Assembly: GCA_036245525.1 (NCBI GenBank)
Contig: BTPG01000003.1
Coordinates: forward strand, 192,368,164-192,432,163
Direction of reading: 5' to 3'
Length of the DNA stretch: 64,000 bases
Source: Semisulcospira habei
Lineage: Eukaryota > Mollusca > Gastropoda > Semisulcospiridae
Under the pieces are notes generated by a model that saw only the letters and a list, made by a program, of their open reading frames with translations, made no database searches and was not told the DNA's origin. Within the stretch, counting starts at the first letter, position 1; each line of letters starts with the position of its first letter. The position numbers and the translations under genes were made by a program. Below are positions 42,101 through 52,020 of this stretch, in pieces.

Positions 42101-45100
42101 GCCGACCTAATGACGCGCGTCACCGGTTGAGGCTGATCTGTACTTTTCAGGGACGGATCTGAGAGGGAAAATCCTAGGGGTTCCGGAACCACCACCACTA
42201 TCACCCCCTCCCCCCACCCCCACCCCCCTCCAAAAAAAAAAAGGTTTAAAATTCTATAACAAAGTCCCTTTTTGGGGTGTTTGGAACTACCCCCGCCCTC
42301 CCCGCTTGATATTTTGGCAAGTGGCGAGCGTGTTCACACACACTCACACGCCTTTTTCTTCTACCAACATCCCCCCCCCCCCCCTCTTTTTTCCCTCAAT
42401 GGAAGAAGGTCTAGCGTCGGGGAGGCCTTTTGTGTCAGGTCGAAGGTCCGGGGCACAAACAAAAAGTTGGAACCCCCCTCCCTAAACCTTTCCCCCCGAG
42501 GTTACTGATCCGCCCCTGCAAATAACACTGCTATCTTACCCGTCCGCTGACACTAGGCATGCGAGGAACGTGTCTAAACTCCGGAAGCCAGAAATCGTTG
42601 TAATCGGACGGGTGCGAACATGGACTGCCCGCCGAATGCGGACTATGCCTAACTTGTCCTTTCGGTCCAGCAGAGTCGCCGGTGCTTCCGCATGGCAGAT
42701 GTGAGATCCCACTTGCAGGTCCGTCTCGAGGCAAGATAAGGCAAGACTATGTAAGGCAATGCGAGACAAAGCAAACACAAGCGAACACGGCACGTTGTCT
42801 CCCGCCCTCAATTCGCCGCTGATCAGCTGAGAGAGTCCAGGGAGACAACCAGTGTAGGCAACTCAGTGAGATCAGTGATGCAAAGCAAAGAAAACAAGGC
42901 AAGGCAAACAGCAAGGCACGACACAGCACGGTGACGCGAGAAAACTTGAAAGAGATTGATTGTACATTGCTTAACGTCCCGACAGCAACAAGGCTTTCTC
43001 AGGACGTGCCTGCACTGCGTGTGAAAAAAAAAAAAAAAAACAGAATATTGAATGTATGTCGCCAGCCGGTCCAATACGTTAAATAAACCTACGACATGGG
43101 GCCTAAATAAAGCTAAGACCATTTAGCAACACACATTCAATATCAAGAGCTACAGGCAGCGCAGACAGTAGGGAGAGTTGAAAAAAAGGAAAATACAGGT
43201 GAATGGACCAAGGGTAGACAGAAACACATGCCCCAGAATACAGAAGAAAACCCACCCCGTGGGGCTGACCAGGGTGACCCTGGGAACTAAAAAATAGTTA
43301 CCCCACCCAAGTCCCCCAGGGCAGACCCGGATGGGGGTACTTGAAAGAGAGACATCTGGGCTCAGTTGCACGTCGGAGTGAGCTTAGTCCTGCGCCACTG
43401 AGCTTCTAAGCAAGGTGTTCCGCTATAGCGCAGCACCTTGCTTAGAAGCTGGCGCAGGACTAAGCTCACTCAGTCATGCAAATGGCCCCAGAAGACATGA
43501 CATCGTAAAGGTGGAAAAGACTGATATGGCGAGAAGAGACATGGATTCCGGGCGAAACACTGAAGAACTCACGAAGCTTGCAGTCCGTTCATCACAGTTT
43601 CATAAACTGTAGCAAGGTGAGACGTGACAAGTCAAGACTAACGAGAGTGATATGACAAGGTAAATGGCATGACAATACTGACATGGCGAGGCACGTCAGT
43701 CAAGCAAGATGAGATGTCAGTGAACAGACAAAGGTAGTAATCCGTACATTTCAAGTCGTAGGTTGCAACACAAGCCGGACAAGACAAAACGGCAGGATAT
43801 GATACGGCAGAGCAAGACAAGATACACAAGGCAGCTGTGACAGATGGTGTACGGACGAAAGGTTGCAGCAACTTCAGACAAGACGAGAAAATTACATGTA
43901 AGACAAGACAAGACACGGCAAGGCAAAGTATTGTATAACAATCAATAGCGATCAGTAGTCAGTACCTACGATCAAACATGATAATGCATCGAGCTAATCA
44001 GATAATACTCTGGTCAGTCCACATCTCGCTTCCGGTCAGTCAGTCAGTTCGCAGACATATTATGAATATGTCTCCAAACGGAATTGTCTTCGGAATTGTA
44101 CTCGTCACAACCAACTTCGCATTAGGCGGTTCCAAAATTTGACGGTATTGAAAATAGATTGGACTGGCCTGGATTGATTTAACTTGATTAAATTTGATTG
44201 ATGTGATGAAGTGAGATGCGATTCATATGGTGACGCGATTCCGGTGAAGTGATGTGATGTGATGTGATGTGAAGTGGTGTGGTGTGGTGTGGTGTGGTGT
44301 GATGTGGGTGTGGTATGGTGTGGTGTGGTGTAGTGTGGTGTGGTGTGGTTCGGCTCGGCTCGATTCGGATCCAGTTTGATATGATGCGATGTGGTCCGAG
44401 CTGAGACTGAGGTATGTCAGCCGCATCACTGATACCTGTAATGGTGGGACTTCTGGAGCCGACGCTGGCCATGTTGGAGAAAGCTGCCAAGTCGTCCTGC
44501 GCAGTTTCGGACCCCTCAGTCATGGAGTTTGGCGGACAGATGGATTCTTTGGCGCACCCTTCGCTCTCTGACAGGGCGGTGATGGTGACAGAGCGTGGCG
44601 GGTTTGCTGCTTCAGGATCTATGTTAAAATGAAGTTTGCGAAAAAAGATTGATTGTACATTGCTTAACGTCCCGACAGCAACAAGGCTTTCTCAGGACGT
44701 GCCTGCACTGCTTGTGAAAAAAAAAAAATAAACAGAACATTGAATGTATGTCGCCAGCCAGTCAAATACATTAAATAAACCTAACACATGGGGCCTAAAT
44801 AAAGCTAAGACCATTTAGCAACACACATCCAATATCAAGAGCTACAGGCAGTGCAGACAGTAGGGAGAGTTTTAAAAAGGCAAATACAGGTGAATGGACA
44901 AAGGGTAGACAGAAACACATGCCCCAGAATAGAGAGAAAAACCCACCCTGTGGGGCTGACCAGGGTGACCCTGGGAACTAAAAAATACCTAACCCCACCC
45001 AAGTCCCCCAGGGCAGACCCGGGTGGGGGCTGCGAAAAAAGACTTTGTGCACAAATCAGAAGGCGGTTAATATGCACTTTATTTCGACGGAAACAGTGGA

Positions 45101-46832
45101 TTAAAAGCCCGGACAAACATACGATATCGCATGTTTGTCCGGGCTTTTAATCCACTTTTTTCGGCTAAACACGTACAATTCTGCCCTACTTCTGACTTCC
45201 GGAAGTCTGCGTCTATTGTCACAATAAAGCTCGTGGACACTCCCTGGAATAACAATTGTGGTTGTCATTAAAACCGCTCGAGGAGACTCCACGAGCTTTG
45301 TAACAAATGTTACAAACAAAAGCTCTTGGTAGAGCTTTTATTTGTAACATTTTTACGAAGCTCATGGAGGCTCGCTCGTGCGGTTTTAATGACAACCAAA
45401 ATTGTTATTCCATGAAGATTCCCAAAGCTTTGTGACAAACTGTTACAAGGCCGTCAAGATTCATTTTTAGACGGGGTAGGAATCCCTTTATGGTCCTTTA
45501 TGTTACATTGTCGCAGCGACATTCGCTACAATATGACAGACCTTCGGGGACTGTCGTGGCTTCGGATTCCCTGGTGCATGTCAGTGTGCGCGGTTCCGCT
45601 GAAGTTTTCTGCCTGCTGGTACTGTCAGTCACATCATGTTCAGTTTTGGACACTTGCTTGCTGTCTTTTAGGTCAGCGGCGTCTTCGCCATCTGTTGAGG
45701 TCGTGGATTGTTGGCGAGCATCTTCATCTGTTGGGGTTGTATGTTCTGGAGTAGTATGCTCACTATTGTTGAAAGATTCGTTGGCAGCTGAAGACTTCTG
45801 CGGGTCTGCTTCTCCGGAACCTGGATCGTCTCTCCCTTCACCTGATGCAAGTGTGGGATTTTGTTTGTAACCTCCAGCATCAGCCAGAGCAGCGTAGTCA
45901 GGCAAGGCTGTGCTGGTCACAGTCTCTTCTTGGCGGAATCTTCTTTCGAGGATTGAAGCGCGGACGTCTGTGTCCGATGAACTGCCCTGAGATGACTCTA
46001 CAGGTTTGAGGTCGTCCTCGTTACCACAGTCTTTCCTCTCCATCAGGGACACTGGAACATCATCGTCAACATCGTTGTCATCGTCATCATCAACGTCATC
46101 AAGAGCAGCGTCATTCATTATCGTCGTCGTTGCATCCTCGTATTCTGGTTTGTGATGTTGGACCATTCGGCTTTCGGCCGATGAGGTCCAAAATCACTAA
46201 CCGATACACATCAGCAGCAGCACCACCAGTCAGTGCTAACAAATTTCCAGGGCGCAAAGGCCATCGGGCTGACGTCGGCCGCCATTGGCCCGCGCACGGC
46301 TGTGCGCGGGCCAACGGCGGCCAAAAGCAGCACTGAGCAGCAGCAACATTTTCGGGGCATCGGCAATTAGCATTGAAATAATATGATCGAGCGCTCAGTG
46401 TTCGATGCAATCATTTTCCCTTCCAGCGCCAACTGCCGCCGGAGAGTAACCATTAACCAACCATGATAGCCATATATTTCCTTCAGAAATTCAGAAAGGC
46501 CGGAGTCCCAGAACTTTGACAACGCTGACTTACCGGAACTCAGCCCCGTCGAAAAAAAAACAAAAACAAGCAGAACTGAACACAAGATCACCAATAGCGT
46601 GACACCATACGGGAACAGAAGACTGTCTCAGCAGCACACACATCTACGAAATTTCCGGACTACTTACGTCAGTCCGAATCAGGTGTGCTTCGCCGCCTCT
46701 GTATTGGTCCTGCGACACCGGCGTGTGAGGCCGGCAGCCGGCTAGCAGTTCTGCTATTCCTCCTGAAAAAGAACCGCCATGATCCGGAATCTGATTGTCG
46801 CTGGAAATCAACCCAGATCCGCCATGTGTCAC
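38952..46832 (-). CDS. Unrecognised multi-exon gene
   Basis: A minus-strand gene assembled from phase-consistent exons: 46668-46832 (start, 55 codons), a possible acidic exon within 45498-46166, 44436-44618, 42540-42724, 40004-40165 and 38952-39116 (stop TAA 38952-38954). From 44618 leftwards the phases agree at every junction (1, 0, 0). The protein starts MTHGGSGLISSDNQIPD and is Ser/Pro-rich in the middle. It has a Cys cluster, PWCDCPACT, in the exon at 40004, and ends in a Lys/Glu-rich probable coiled coil (QEFKERQEREQKAREN) before YYCTE. The CxCxxC cluster suggests metal binding. No family was recognised. Its introns hold a truncated LINE, three SINE copies and several hairpins. Confidence 0.55.
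39590..39660. repeat. Perfect short hairpin (TCATGAGCCC family)
   Basis: GGCATAGATTCTCATGAGCC, then CTAAGG, then GCTCATGAGAATCTATGCC. It is flanked by CATCTC and a GAGATG mirror. Confidence 0.8.
40004..40165 (-). CDS. Internal exon with CxCxxC cluster
   Basis: Acceptor tttttttgtgtcag before 40165, donor GTAAGA after 40004, exactly 54 codons. It contains KVWHEHLPRKMHVQIIDGRG and YPWCDCPACT. A TTAA-bounded hairpin element (40190-40290) ends 24 bases upstream of the acceptor. Confidence 0.72.
40190..40290. mobile_element. 101 bp TTAA-bounded hairpin
   Basis: TTAACCCTT (40190) and AAGGGTTAA (40290), with arms GTGTCGGTAGCGGTT and AACCGCTACCGACAC. Next to the acceptor of the exon at 40165. Confidence 0.82.
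40383..41340 (-). mobile_element. 5'-truncated RTE-like LINE, copy 1
   Basis: Flanked by the exact 12 bp target duplication CCACTGCCGGAT (40371-40382 and 41341-41352). The tail next to 40383 is (TTAC)n, which is (TAAG)n on the sense strand, as in RTE-clade elements. The open frame 41340-40390 covers the RT palm from RTGVRQGCLLSPFLFLLA-like sequence, the catalytic FADDLALLS and the C-terminal thumb region to GRGDRRK. Endonuclease and RT fingers are lost by truncation. It lies in an intron of the unrecognised gene, in the same orientation. Confidence 0.88.
41409..41614. mobile_element. Long-hairpin TTAA element
   Basis: 206 bp between TTAA at 41409 and GGGTTAA ending 41614. The arms include GCTTGGCGCC and its mirror GGCGCCAAGC, separated by GACACTGA. 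Confidence 0.82.
42540..42724 (-). CDS. Internal exon of the unrecognised gene
   Basis: Pyrimidine-rich acceptor ttatcttgcctcgag before 42724, donor GTAAGA after 42540. Entering in phase 1 gives GPASGISHLPCG through DYNDFWLPEFRHVPRMPS. Another frame is open, but only this one meets the phase of both neighbours. Confidence 0.6.
42955..43340 (-). mobile_element. SINE-like 390 bp repeat, copy 3
   Basis: Minus-strand copy. The tail GATTGATTGTACATTGC is at 42955, and the head GGGCAGACCCGGATGGGG is near 43320-43338. Confidence 0.75.
43379..43468. repeat. 90 bp near-perfect hairpin
   Basis: TGAGCTTAGTCCTGCGCCA and AGCTTCTAAGCAAGGTG mirrored by CACCTTGCTTAGAAGCT and GGCGCAGGACTAAGCTCA. Loop TTCCGCTATAGCGCAG is itself partly palindromic. 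Confidence 0.88.
44225..44350. repeat. Pentanucleotide minisatellite (GTGAT/GTGGT)n
   Basis: Repeated GTGAT then GTGGT units. The minus strand reads as His/Thr/Pro-rich frames that are not genes. Confidence 0.9.
44436..44618 (-). CDS. Internal exon of the unrecognised gene
   Basis: Acceptor ttttaacatag before 44618, donor GTATCA after 44436, phase 1 on both sides, 60 full codons. Ser/Thr-rich (PPRSVTITALSESEG, AQDDLAAFSNMASVGS). Confidence 0.62.
44644..45030 (-). mobile_element. SINE-like 390 bp repeat, copy 4
   Basis: Tail GATTGATTGTACATTGC at 44648, head CAGACCCGGGTGGGGGC near 45029. Very close to copy 2. Confidence 0.78.
45096..45155. repeat. 60 bp perfect hairpin
   Basis: GTGGATTAAAAGCCCGGACA, then AACAT, then loop ACGATATCGC, then the exact mirror ending TTTTAATCCAC. 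Confidence 0.92.
45220..45415. repeat. Inverted repeat of about 90 bp arms
   Basis: AATAACAATTGTGGTTGTCA (45249) and TTAAAACCGC are mirrored by GCGGTTTTAATGACAACCA and AAATTGTTATTCC (about 45380-45412). The inner part repeats TTTGTAACAAATGTTACAAA. Confidence 0.8.
45498..46166 (-). CDS. Acidic open frame, probable internal exon
   Basis: 222 open codons, very rich in Asp, Glu, Ser and Thr (DDVDDDDDNDVDDDVP, then TTPEHTTPTDED). The frame is open at both ends beyond any convincing splice site. A donor giving the phase needed by the next exon exists at GAAG|GTCTGT near 45540 but is weak, and the upstream acceptor is unclear. Compositional bias alone could produce such a frame, but it lies exactly where an exon of the minus-strand gene is required. 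Confidence 0.5.
   Translation of the reverse strand: MVQHHKPEYEDATTTIMNDAALDDVDDDDDNDVDDDVPVSLMERKDCGNEDDLKPVESSQGSSSDTDVRASILERRFRQEETVTSTALPDYAALADAGGYKQNPTLASGEGRDDPGSGEADPQKSSAANESFNNSEHTTPEHTTPTDEDARQQSTTSTDGEDAADLKDSKQVSKTEHDVTDSTSRQKTSAEPRTLTCTRESEATTVPEGLSYCSECRCDNVT
46148..46200. repeat. Hairpin of the GTGCTGGTCTGTGATTTTGG family
   Basis: GGTTTGTGATGTTGGACC and its mirror GGTCCAAAATCACTAACC, with a CGGCTTTCGGCCG loop. A GC-rich hairpin (TGGCCCGCGCAC/GTGCGCGGGCCA) follows at about 46285-46313. Confidence 0.75.
46668..46832 (-). CDS. First coding exon of the unrecognised gene
   Basis: ATG at 46832; 55 codons ending in frame at a perfect donor (GAC|GTAAGTAG). It encodes MTHGGSGLISSDNQIPD through PHTPVSQDQYRGGEAH and LIRTD. 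Confidence 0.65.
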
Positions 46833-46939
46833 TCATAGAGCTGACGAAGTGAATTCTGATGTCATACAGATGACTGAGGTCATAGAAACGCGTATCAGTC
46901 TCTTGACGTCAGTCTTCAAATAAGTGACGTCGTCCTCTC

Positions 46940-46976
46940 TCTCTCTCTCTCTCTCTCAGTCAGTATGTACGCGTGC

Positions 46977-47021
<45 letters not shown>

Positions 47022-47050
47022 AATGTGTATGTCTCTCTCTCTTTATTTCT
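46940..47050. repeat. (CT)n and (TG)n microsatellites
   Basis: CT repeats at about 46938-46958 and 47034-47052, and TG repeats at about 46979-47020, just upstream of the LINE copy at 47088. Confidence 0.95.
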
Positions 47051-47087
47051 CTCTCTTCTTTTCAGTTACTTTAGTTTGTTTATTTGA

Positions 47088-48783
47088 AAGACCAGTAAAA
47101 GACAAAGAAGGCAAGCCTATTGCAGACAGAGTAGACCAACTCGACAGATGGGCCGAGTATTTTGAAGAGTTACTGAACAGACCTAGCCCACCCGACCCCC
47201 CAGACATCCAGCCGGCAGAGACCGACCTACCCATCAGCTGTGACAGACCCAGCCGGGAAGAGATCAGAAGAGCAGTGGCATTTTTGAAGAACGGCAAAGC
47301 AGCAGGCCCAGATGGCATCCCAGCGGAGTCTCTGAAAGCAGACCTAGAGACAACAGTGGAGATGCTGTACCCACTGTTTGGAAAGATCTGGGAAGAGGAG
47401 GTGATGCCGGCTGACTGGAAGGAGGGGTACATAATCAAGCTTCCCAAGAAAGGCGACCTCAGCAAGTGTTCCAACTACAGAGGAATCACCTTGCTGTCAG
47501 TACCAGGAAAGGTCTTCAACAGGATCATCCTGGAAAGAATGAAGAGCTCCGTTGACCCCCAGCTGAGAGACCAGCAAGCAGGATTTAGGAAGAACCGATC
47601 ATGTACAGACCAGATCGCCACTCTCCGCATCATCGTGGAACAGTCTCTGGAGTGGAGCTCCCCGCTGTACGTCAACTTTGTGGATTATGAGAAAGCATTT
47701 GACAGTGTGGACCGAGAGACTCTGTGGAAACTCCTACGACACTACAGTGTACCCACAAAGCTCGTCCGCCTGATCAAGAGCAGCTACGATGGCATGACAT
47801 GACATGTCGCGTGATCCACGAAGGGCAGTTCACCAGGGAGCTCCAGGTCAGAACCGGTGTCAGGCAGGGGTGTCTGCTGTCTCCGTTCCTCTTCCTACTG
47901 GCCATAGACTGGGTCATGAAGATGACCACAGAGCACAGACGAAGTGGAATACAGTGGACATTGTGGACACAGCTTGACGACCTCGATTTTGCAGACGACT
48001 TGGCATTACTGTCCCACACTCATCAACAAATGCAGGACAAGACCACGAGGCTTGCTGACACCTCGTCCCAAGTGGGCCTCACCATTAACAAACATAAAAC
48101 AAAGACAATGAGGCTGAACGCAACCAGGGAAAAACCAGTCTTGCTTGCTGGCACCCCGTTGGAGGAGGTGGAGTCCTTCACCTATCTCGGGAGCATCATA
48201 GACAAAAAAGGCGGCACTGATGTAGATGTCAGAGCACGAATCGGTAAAGCCAGAGCAGCCTTTCTCCAGTTGAAAAAAGTGTGCAGTTCCAGAGAGCTGT
48301 CACAACACACCAAAGTCCGGATTTTCAACTCCAATGTAAAAGCAGTTCTCCTATATGGAGCAGAGACTTGGAGATTGACAAAAACCACAGTCAACAGAGT
48401 ACAGACCTTCATGAACAGTTGCCTTAGAATAATTTTGAAAATCCCCTGGCCAGAGAAGATCAGCAACGTCAGACTCTGGGACAGGACAGAGCAGATAACA
48501 GCAGAGAATGAAATTGGGCGAAGAAAATGGGGATGGATCGGTCACAGTCTGAGAAAGCCAGCTTCCAGTATCACTAGGCAGGCATTGTCATGGAACCCCC
48601 AGGGAAAGAGGAAAAGAGGTAGGCCGAGAAACTCCTGGCGTCGAGACCTCCAAGCAGACATCAAGAGACTGGGAACCACCTGGAGTAGAATGGAAGGAGA
48701 AGCACAGGACAGGAGTCGCTGGAGGTTTCTCGTCGACGGCCTATACCCGGGTAGGGGTGACAGGCGTAAGTAAGTAAAGTAAG
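47088..48783 (+). mobile_element. 5'-truncated RTE-like LINE, copy 2, with reverse transcriptase
   Basis: Flanked by the 12 bp duplication TTGTTTATTTGA (47076-47087 and 48784-48795), with tail TAAGTAAGTAAAGTAAG. The open frame begins after the endonuclease. RT motifs include FLKNGKAAGPDGIPAE, LPKKGDLSKCSNYRGITLLS, QAGFRKNRSC and VDYEKAFDSVDRETL (the first catalytic Asp region). A 5 bp tandem repeat (CATGA, about 47793-47806) then breaks the frame. Reading resumes in another frame with TGVRQGCLLSPFLF, the FADDLALLS catalytic pair and the C-terminal GRPRNSWRRDLQ region, to the stop near 48775. RTE clade is inferred from the tail and RT style. It is inactive here: truncated and frameshifted. Confidence 0.9.
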
Positions 48784-48839
48784 TTGTTTATTTGATTCTT
48801 CGCACATCTAACTGCACTGTGACGCCCTCGGCAATGTCA

Positions 48840-48846
48840 GCATTGT

Positions 48847-48897
<51 letters not shown>

Positions 48898-48942
48898 CGT
48901 GTGTGTGTGTGTTTATTCCTGTACATAGTAACTTTTACCCCG

Positions 48943-49002
<60 letters not shown>

Positions 49003-49278
49003 GTGTGTGTGTGGCGCGCGTGAGCAAGGACATGATTGAAAACAGTTCTATGGCCTAATCATTTATCCTTGGAAAATAAAGTTTCATTTCATTTCATCTC
49101 TCTCTCTCTCTCTGCTCGATATGTTGGGCGCGCGCTCGCGTATGTGTGTGTGTGTGTGTGTACTGTATGTGTGACTCTGTGTGTGTGTGTGTGCGCGCGC
49201 GCGTGCGTGCATGCTGTGTGTGTGTATGTGTGCGCGCGTGCGTGCATGCTGTGTGTGTGTGTGTATGTGTGTCGGCGT

Positions 49279-49309
<31 letters not shown>

Positions 49310-49516
49310 GAGAGAGAGATAGCACCTGCATACATATTTGCCCTTGCTGTATGAACTTTAATGTACTTAATGATTTTTTGTTTATTGCTTTACTTTGCAT
49401 TTTTACTCATTTTATATTTTTGTGCGTACGCGTATGCGCGGGTAGGTATGTCTGGAGTGCGTGTCCGTGAGCGTGTGTTTGTTTTTGTGCGTATGTGCCT
49501 GAGTGCGTGCGTGTGT

Positions 49517-49559
<43 letters not shown>

Positions 49560-49740
49560 AGTGTTCGTGCGTGTGTGCATGCGTACTGAATTGCGGTGTA
49601 CATGAGTGTGTGTGTGTGTGTGCGTGCGTGCATGCGCGAGTTGTGATGTGCATGCGTGCGTACCTGAGTGCGTGTGTGGGTATGTGTGTGTGTATGTGCG
49701 TGGTGCGTGCGTGCGTGCGTGAGCGAATGCACGCATGCAG
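48840..49740. repeat. TG/CA-rich microsatellite region
   Basis: Several long TG tracts (48847-48915, 48942-49012, 49141-49265, 49515-49560, 49600-49720) with GA runs and a G run at 49301-49310. Two diverged units end in GGAAAATAAAGTTTCATTTC (49074) and GGAAAATAAAGGTTCATTG (49848), which look like tails of a retroposed repeat. Open frames here are artefacts of the repeats. Confidence 0.9.
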
Positions 49741-49869
49741 CAGTGTGTGGTATCGATGTGTATGTTTATGTTGTCTGTCACTTATGTAGTAGATGTAGCA
49801 ACGGCAAGTTTGAAAACTGGTCCTGTTACCAATAACTTCTACCGTTGGAAAATAAAGGTTCATTGTTCA

Positions 49870-50500
49870 TTGTTCTCTCTCTCTCTGTCTGTAGTACTTT
49901 TCCTTCCATCTCAGTATTTTTTCCCCCATTAGATGATCAATGATATCATAGTGGAGATCACGATCAGATGTTGGAATGGCTACGATAAATTCCGGACTTT
50001 ATGGGGAGAACTACAAACTACCACCGCTGAATTTCCAGTGAATAAAGTTGGACTGTTACGCCAAATGAAAGGACGAACAAACAAACAAACAAATGAATGC
50101 ACAAACTGATGTACGTCAGTAAAAAAAAAAAAAAATACTGATGCTAAGAAGCTGTCTCGCTCCAGCCCCTCCAGTAGACTGGCGGTGAAGACTGAGAACC
50201 AACGAAAAGGAAGTTGGGATGACCCAATCGAAAGACAGTATAATGTATTGCCTTTGCCCATACGGCACAAAGTCTCCTCTATATGAGCTTGCATGCATTT
50301 TCCAACTATTTGCACAACTAAATACGCTCGCAGATATCGTAACAAAGATAGAGACTGTCTTCCTAAATCAAACTGAGAGATAGATACTGGAGGGAGAGTA
50401 TTGTGTGAATTCATGTATAACACTGACGTAATGGTGCTTTGCTTGTCTCACTTTTACGTCACCGTCACTTTCGGATTCTTCTCCAGAAATCGAGGAATTT
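49870..50500. other. Mixed DNA, nothing recognised
   Basis: No supported exon or repeat, apart from an A run near 50120. Confidence 0.35.
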
Positions 50501-50640
50501 TCTTTTTCGAAAAGGTTGAAAAGCCTGTACAAGGCTGGCTAACGAACTCATCCAATGTCTTTTTCAAACTAGCTATGTCCAAAACTTAACGTGAATATAA
50601 CGAAAATTGCAGAGTCTAATGTGGGTCAACAGAATTTGCT
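50500..50640. mobile_element. Fragment related to the foldback element interior
   Basis: AACGAACTCATCCAATGTCT and the later TGTGGGTCAACAGAATTTG parallel GACGAACTCATTCAATATCT and TGTGGATTAACAGGTTTTG at 37577-37675. Confidence 0.6.
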
Positions 50641-51094
50641 ATAAATGGTCACTGATTTAACTCATTAATGAGACATCAAATTTCAATATGATCAGAGGCC
50701 CTACTGAATAGACACACCTGAATGATGTATTTCCTTTATTTCAAGCACAAACCAGTTCGCAGATTTTCATGTTAGCGCGCGCGGGTGTGGCGCGCACACA
50801 CACACACTGACATACACCGCCAGGCGCGCGCGCACATACTGTACGCGGCTTCGCGTCAAAGATATGACGTTCATCAGCGAGGTTAGCGTAACTAGACATG
50901 ACGTATTTTTTTTATCACTCTTGTTACTCCTTTCTCTGTCAGGGATTAAGGTCTGCCCACCTGTTACCAAAGATCCTAAATAGTAATCTTTGCTGTTAGT
51001 CGCGTGCGTGCTATTGAAAGCGTCCCACCCGAGCCCCCTCCTAACGTGTCTATTCTATAAATTGACTGAAAGAGACTTATAAACTGGCAATAGC

Positions 51095-51242
51095 ATGTCC
51101 GTTGAAAGGTTCTGGTAAAGTGCCACAGTTGGAGCACCTGAATTGATCAGTGTTCAGGTCGTACTCCATAGGCAATAGATTTCCCTGTCCCCCATGATAA
51201 CCCGCCCGTCAGGGCCGTCCATTATCACTTCGGTGCCGTGTA
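51095..51242 (+). mobile_element. Solo 3' tail of the LINE/SINE family
   Basis: Carries GCATGTCCGTTGAAAGG, GATCAGTGTTCAGGTCGTAC and CCCGCCCGTCAGGGCCGTCC, the tail shared by the SINEs at 54878-58826. It lacks the tRNA-like head. Confidence 0.75.
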
Positions 51243-51269
51243 TGTATGTATGTACGGTATCTCCAAGGC

Positions 51270-51657
51270 GCACATATCCATCTAATTAAAGATGCGCACA
51301 TATTCATCTAATTAAAGATGCTCAAGGCGCCGCCGTAGGGATGGAAGCTGAAGCTTTGAAAGCCTGCTGCTAGTTAAGCACTACTTCGGTGCATGTGAAA
51401 TATTTATGTTTCCATTTCACCCTACCGGGCCTTCTCTTTTCGATTAGTGGTAATGGGATCTTTAACGTGCACACTTGATGATTATGCGTGCTGTGCACAC
51501 GAAGGCGAGACAGGCAACCGTAAGCCGAGTCTGTACGTAAATTTGACTTAATGGGAATGAGGAAAAGTCCACATCCCATTCCTGCCCACCAGGGGATTCG
51601 AACCCGGGATCTTACGACTGCCAGCGCAGTGTCTTATCCACTAAGCTACGTCCCGTG
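51270..51657 (-). mobile_element. tRNA-derived SINE, different family
   Basis: On the minus strand, from 51657: an A-box-like TAGCTTAGTGGATAAG, then a B box GGTTCGAATCCCC, then a body to about 51270 that includes a duplicated ATCTAATTAAAGATGC segment. The tRNA-like head and internal promoter support a Pol III SINE. Confidence 0.75.
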
Positions 51658-51714
51658 GACGTAAAAAACCCGGAACCGCTTACTAATCAATCATTAAAAA
51701 CTGGCCGGCTTTAA

Positions 51715-51900
51715 CAAAATCGTGACACCCCCGCCAAAAAAAAAACAACAACAAAACAAAAACAAACAACAAAACCAAACCAAAAACAACAACAAACAAA
51801 TAAACCACCACCACCCCAAAACAAAAAAACAACAACACTGAACTTACTCCAAAAACAAAAAACAACAACAAAGAAACAAACTGTAGCAGGGGAGATAATT
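51715..51900. repeat. A-rich/CAA simple repeat
   Basis: Dominated by AAAACAACAA-type words; the minus strand gives a spurious Val/Phe-rich open frame. Confidence 0.85.
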
Positions 51901-52020
51901 TGGCTCAGTGTTTTAGTACAGTAGTACCAATTTCCCCCAGCACGCCCAGTAGTCAGCAGTCCTGCTAGTGTCAGAGCGTGTAAGTACCAAGCCAATCAGC
52001 GAGAGGTTGTTTTTTTACCG

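Noticed and set aside
49084..49863. Several open frames of His/Thr or Cys/Val repeats
   Set aside because: They are direct translations of TG/CA microsatellites with no splice sites or conserved domains.
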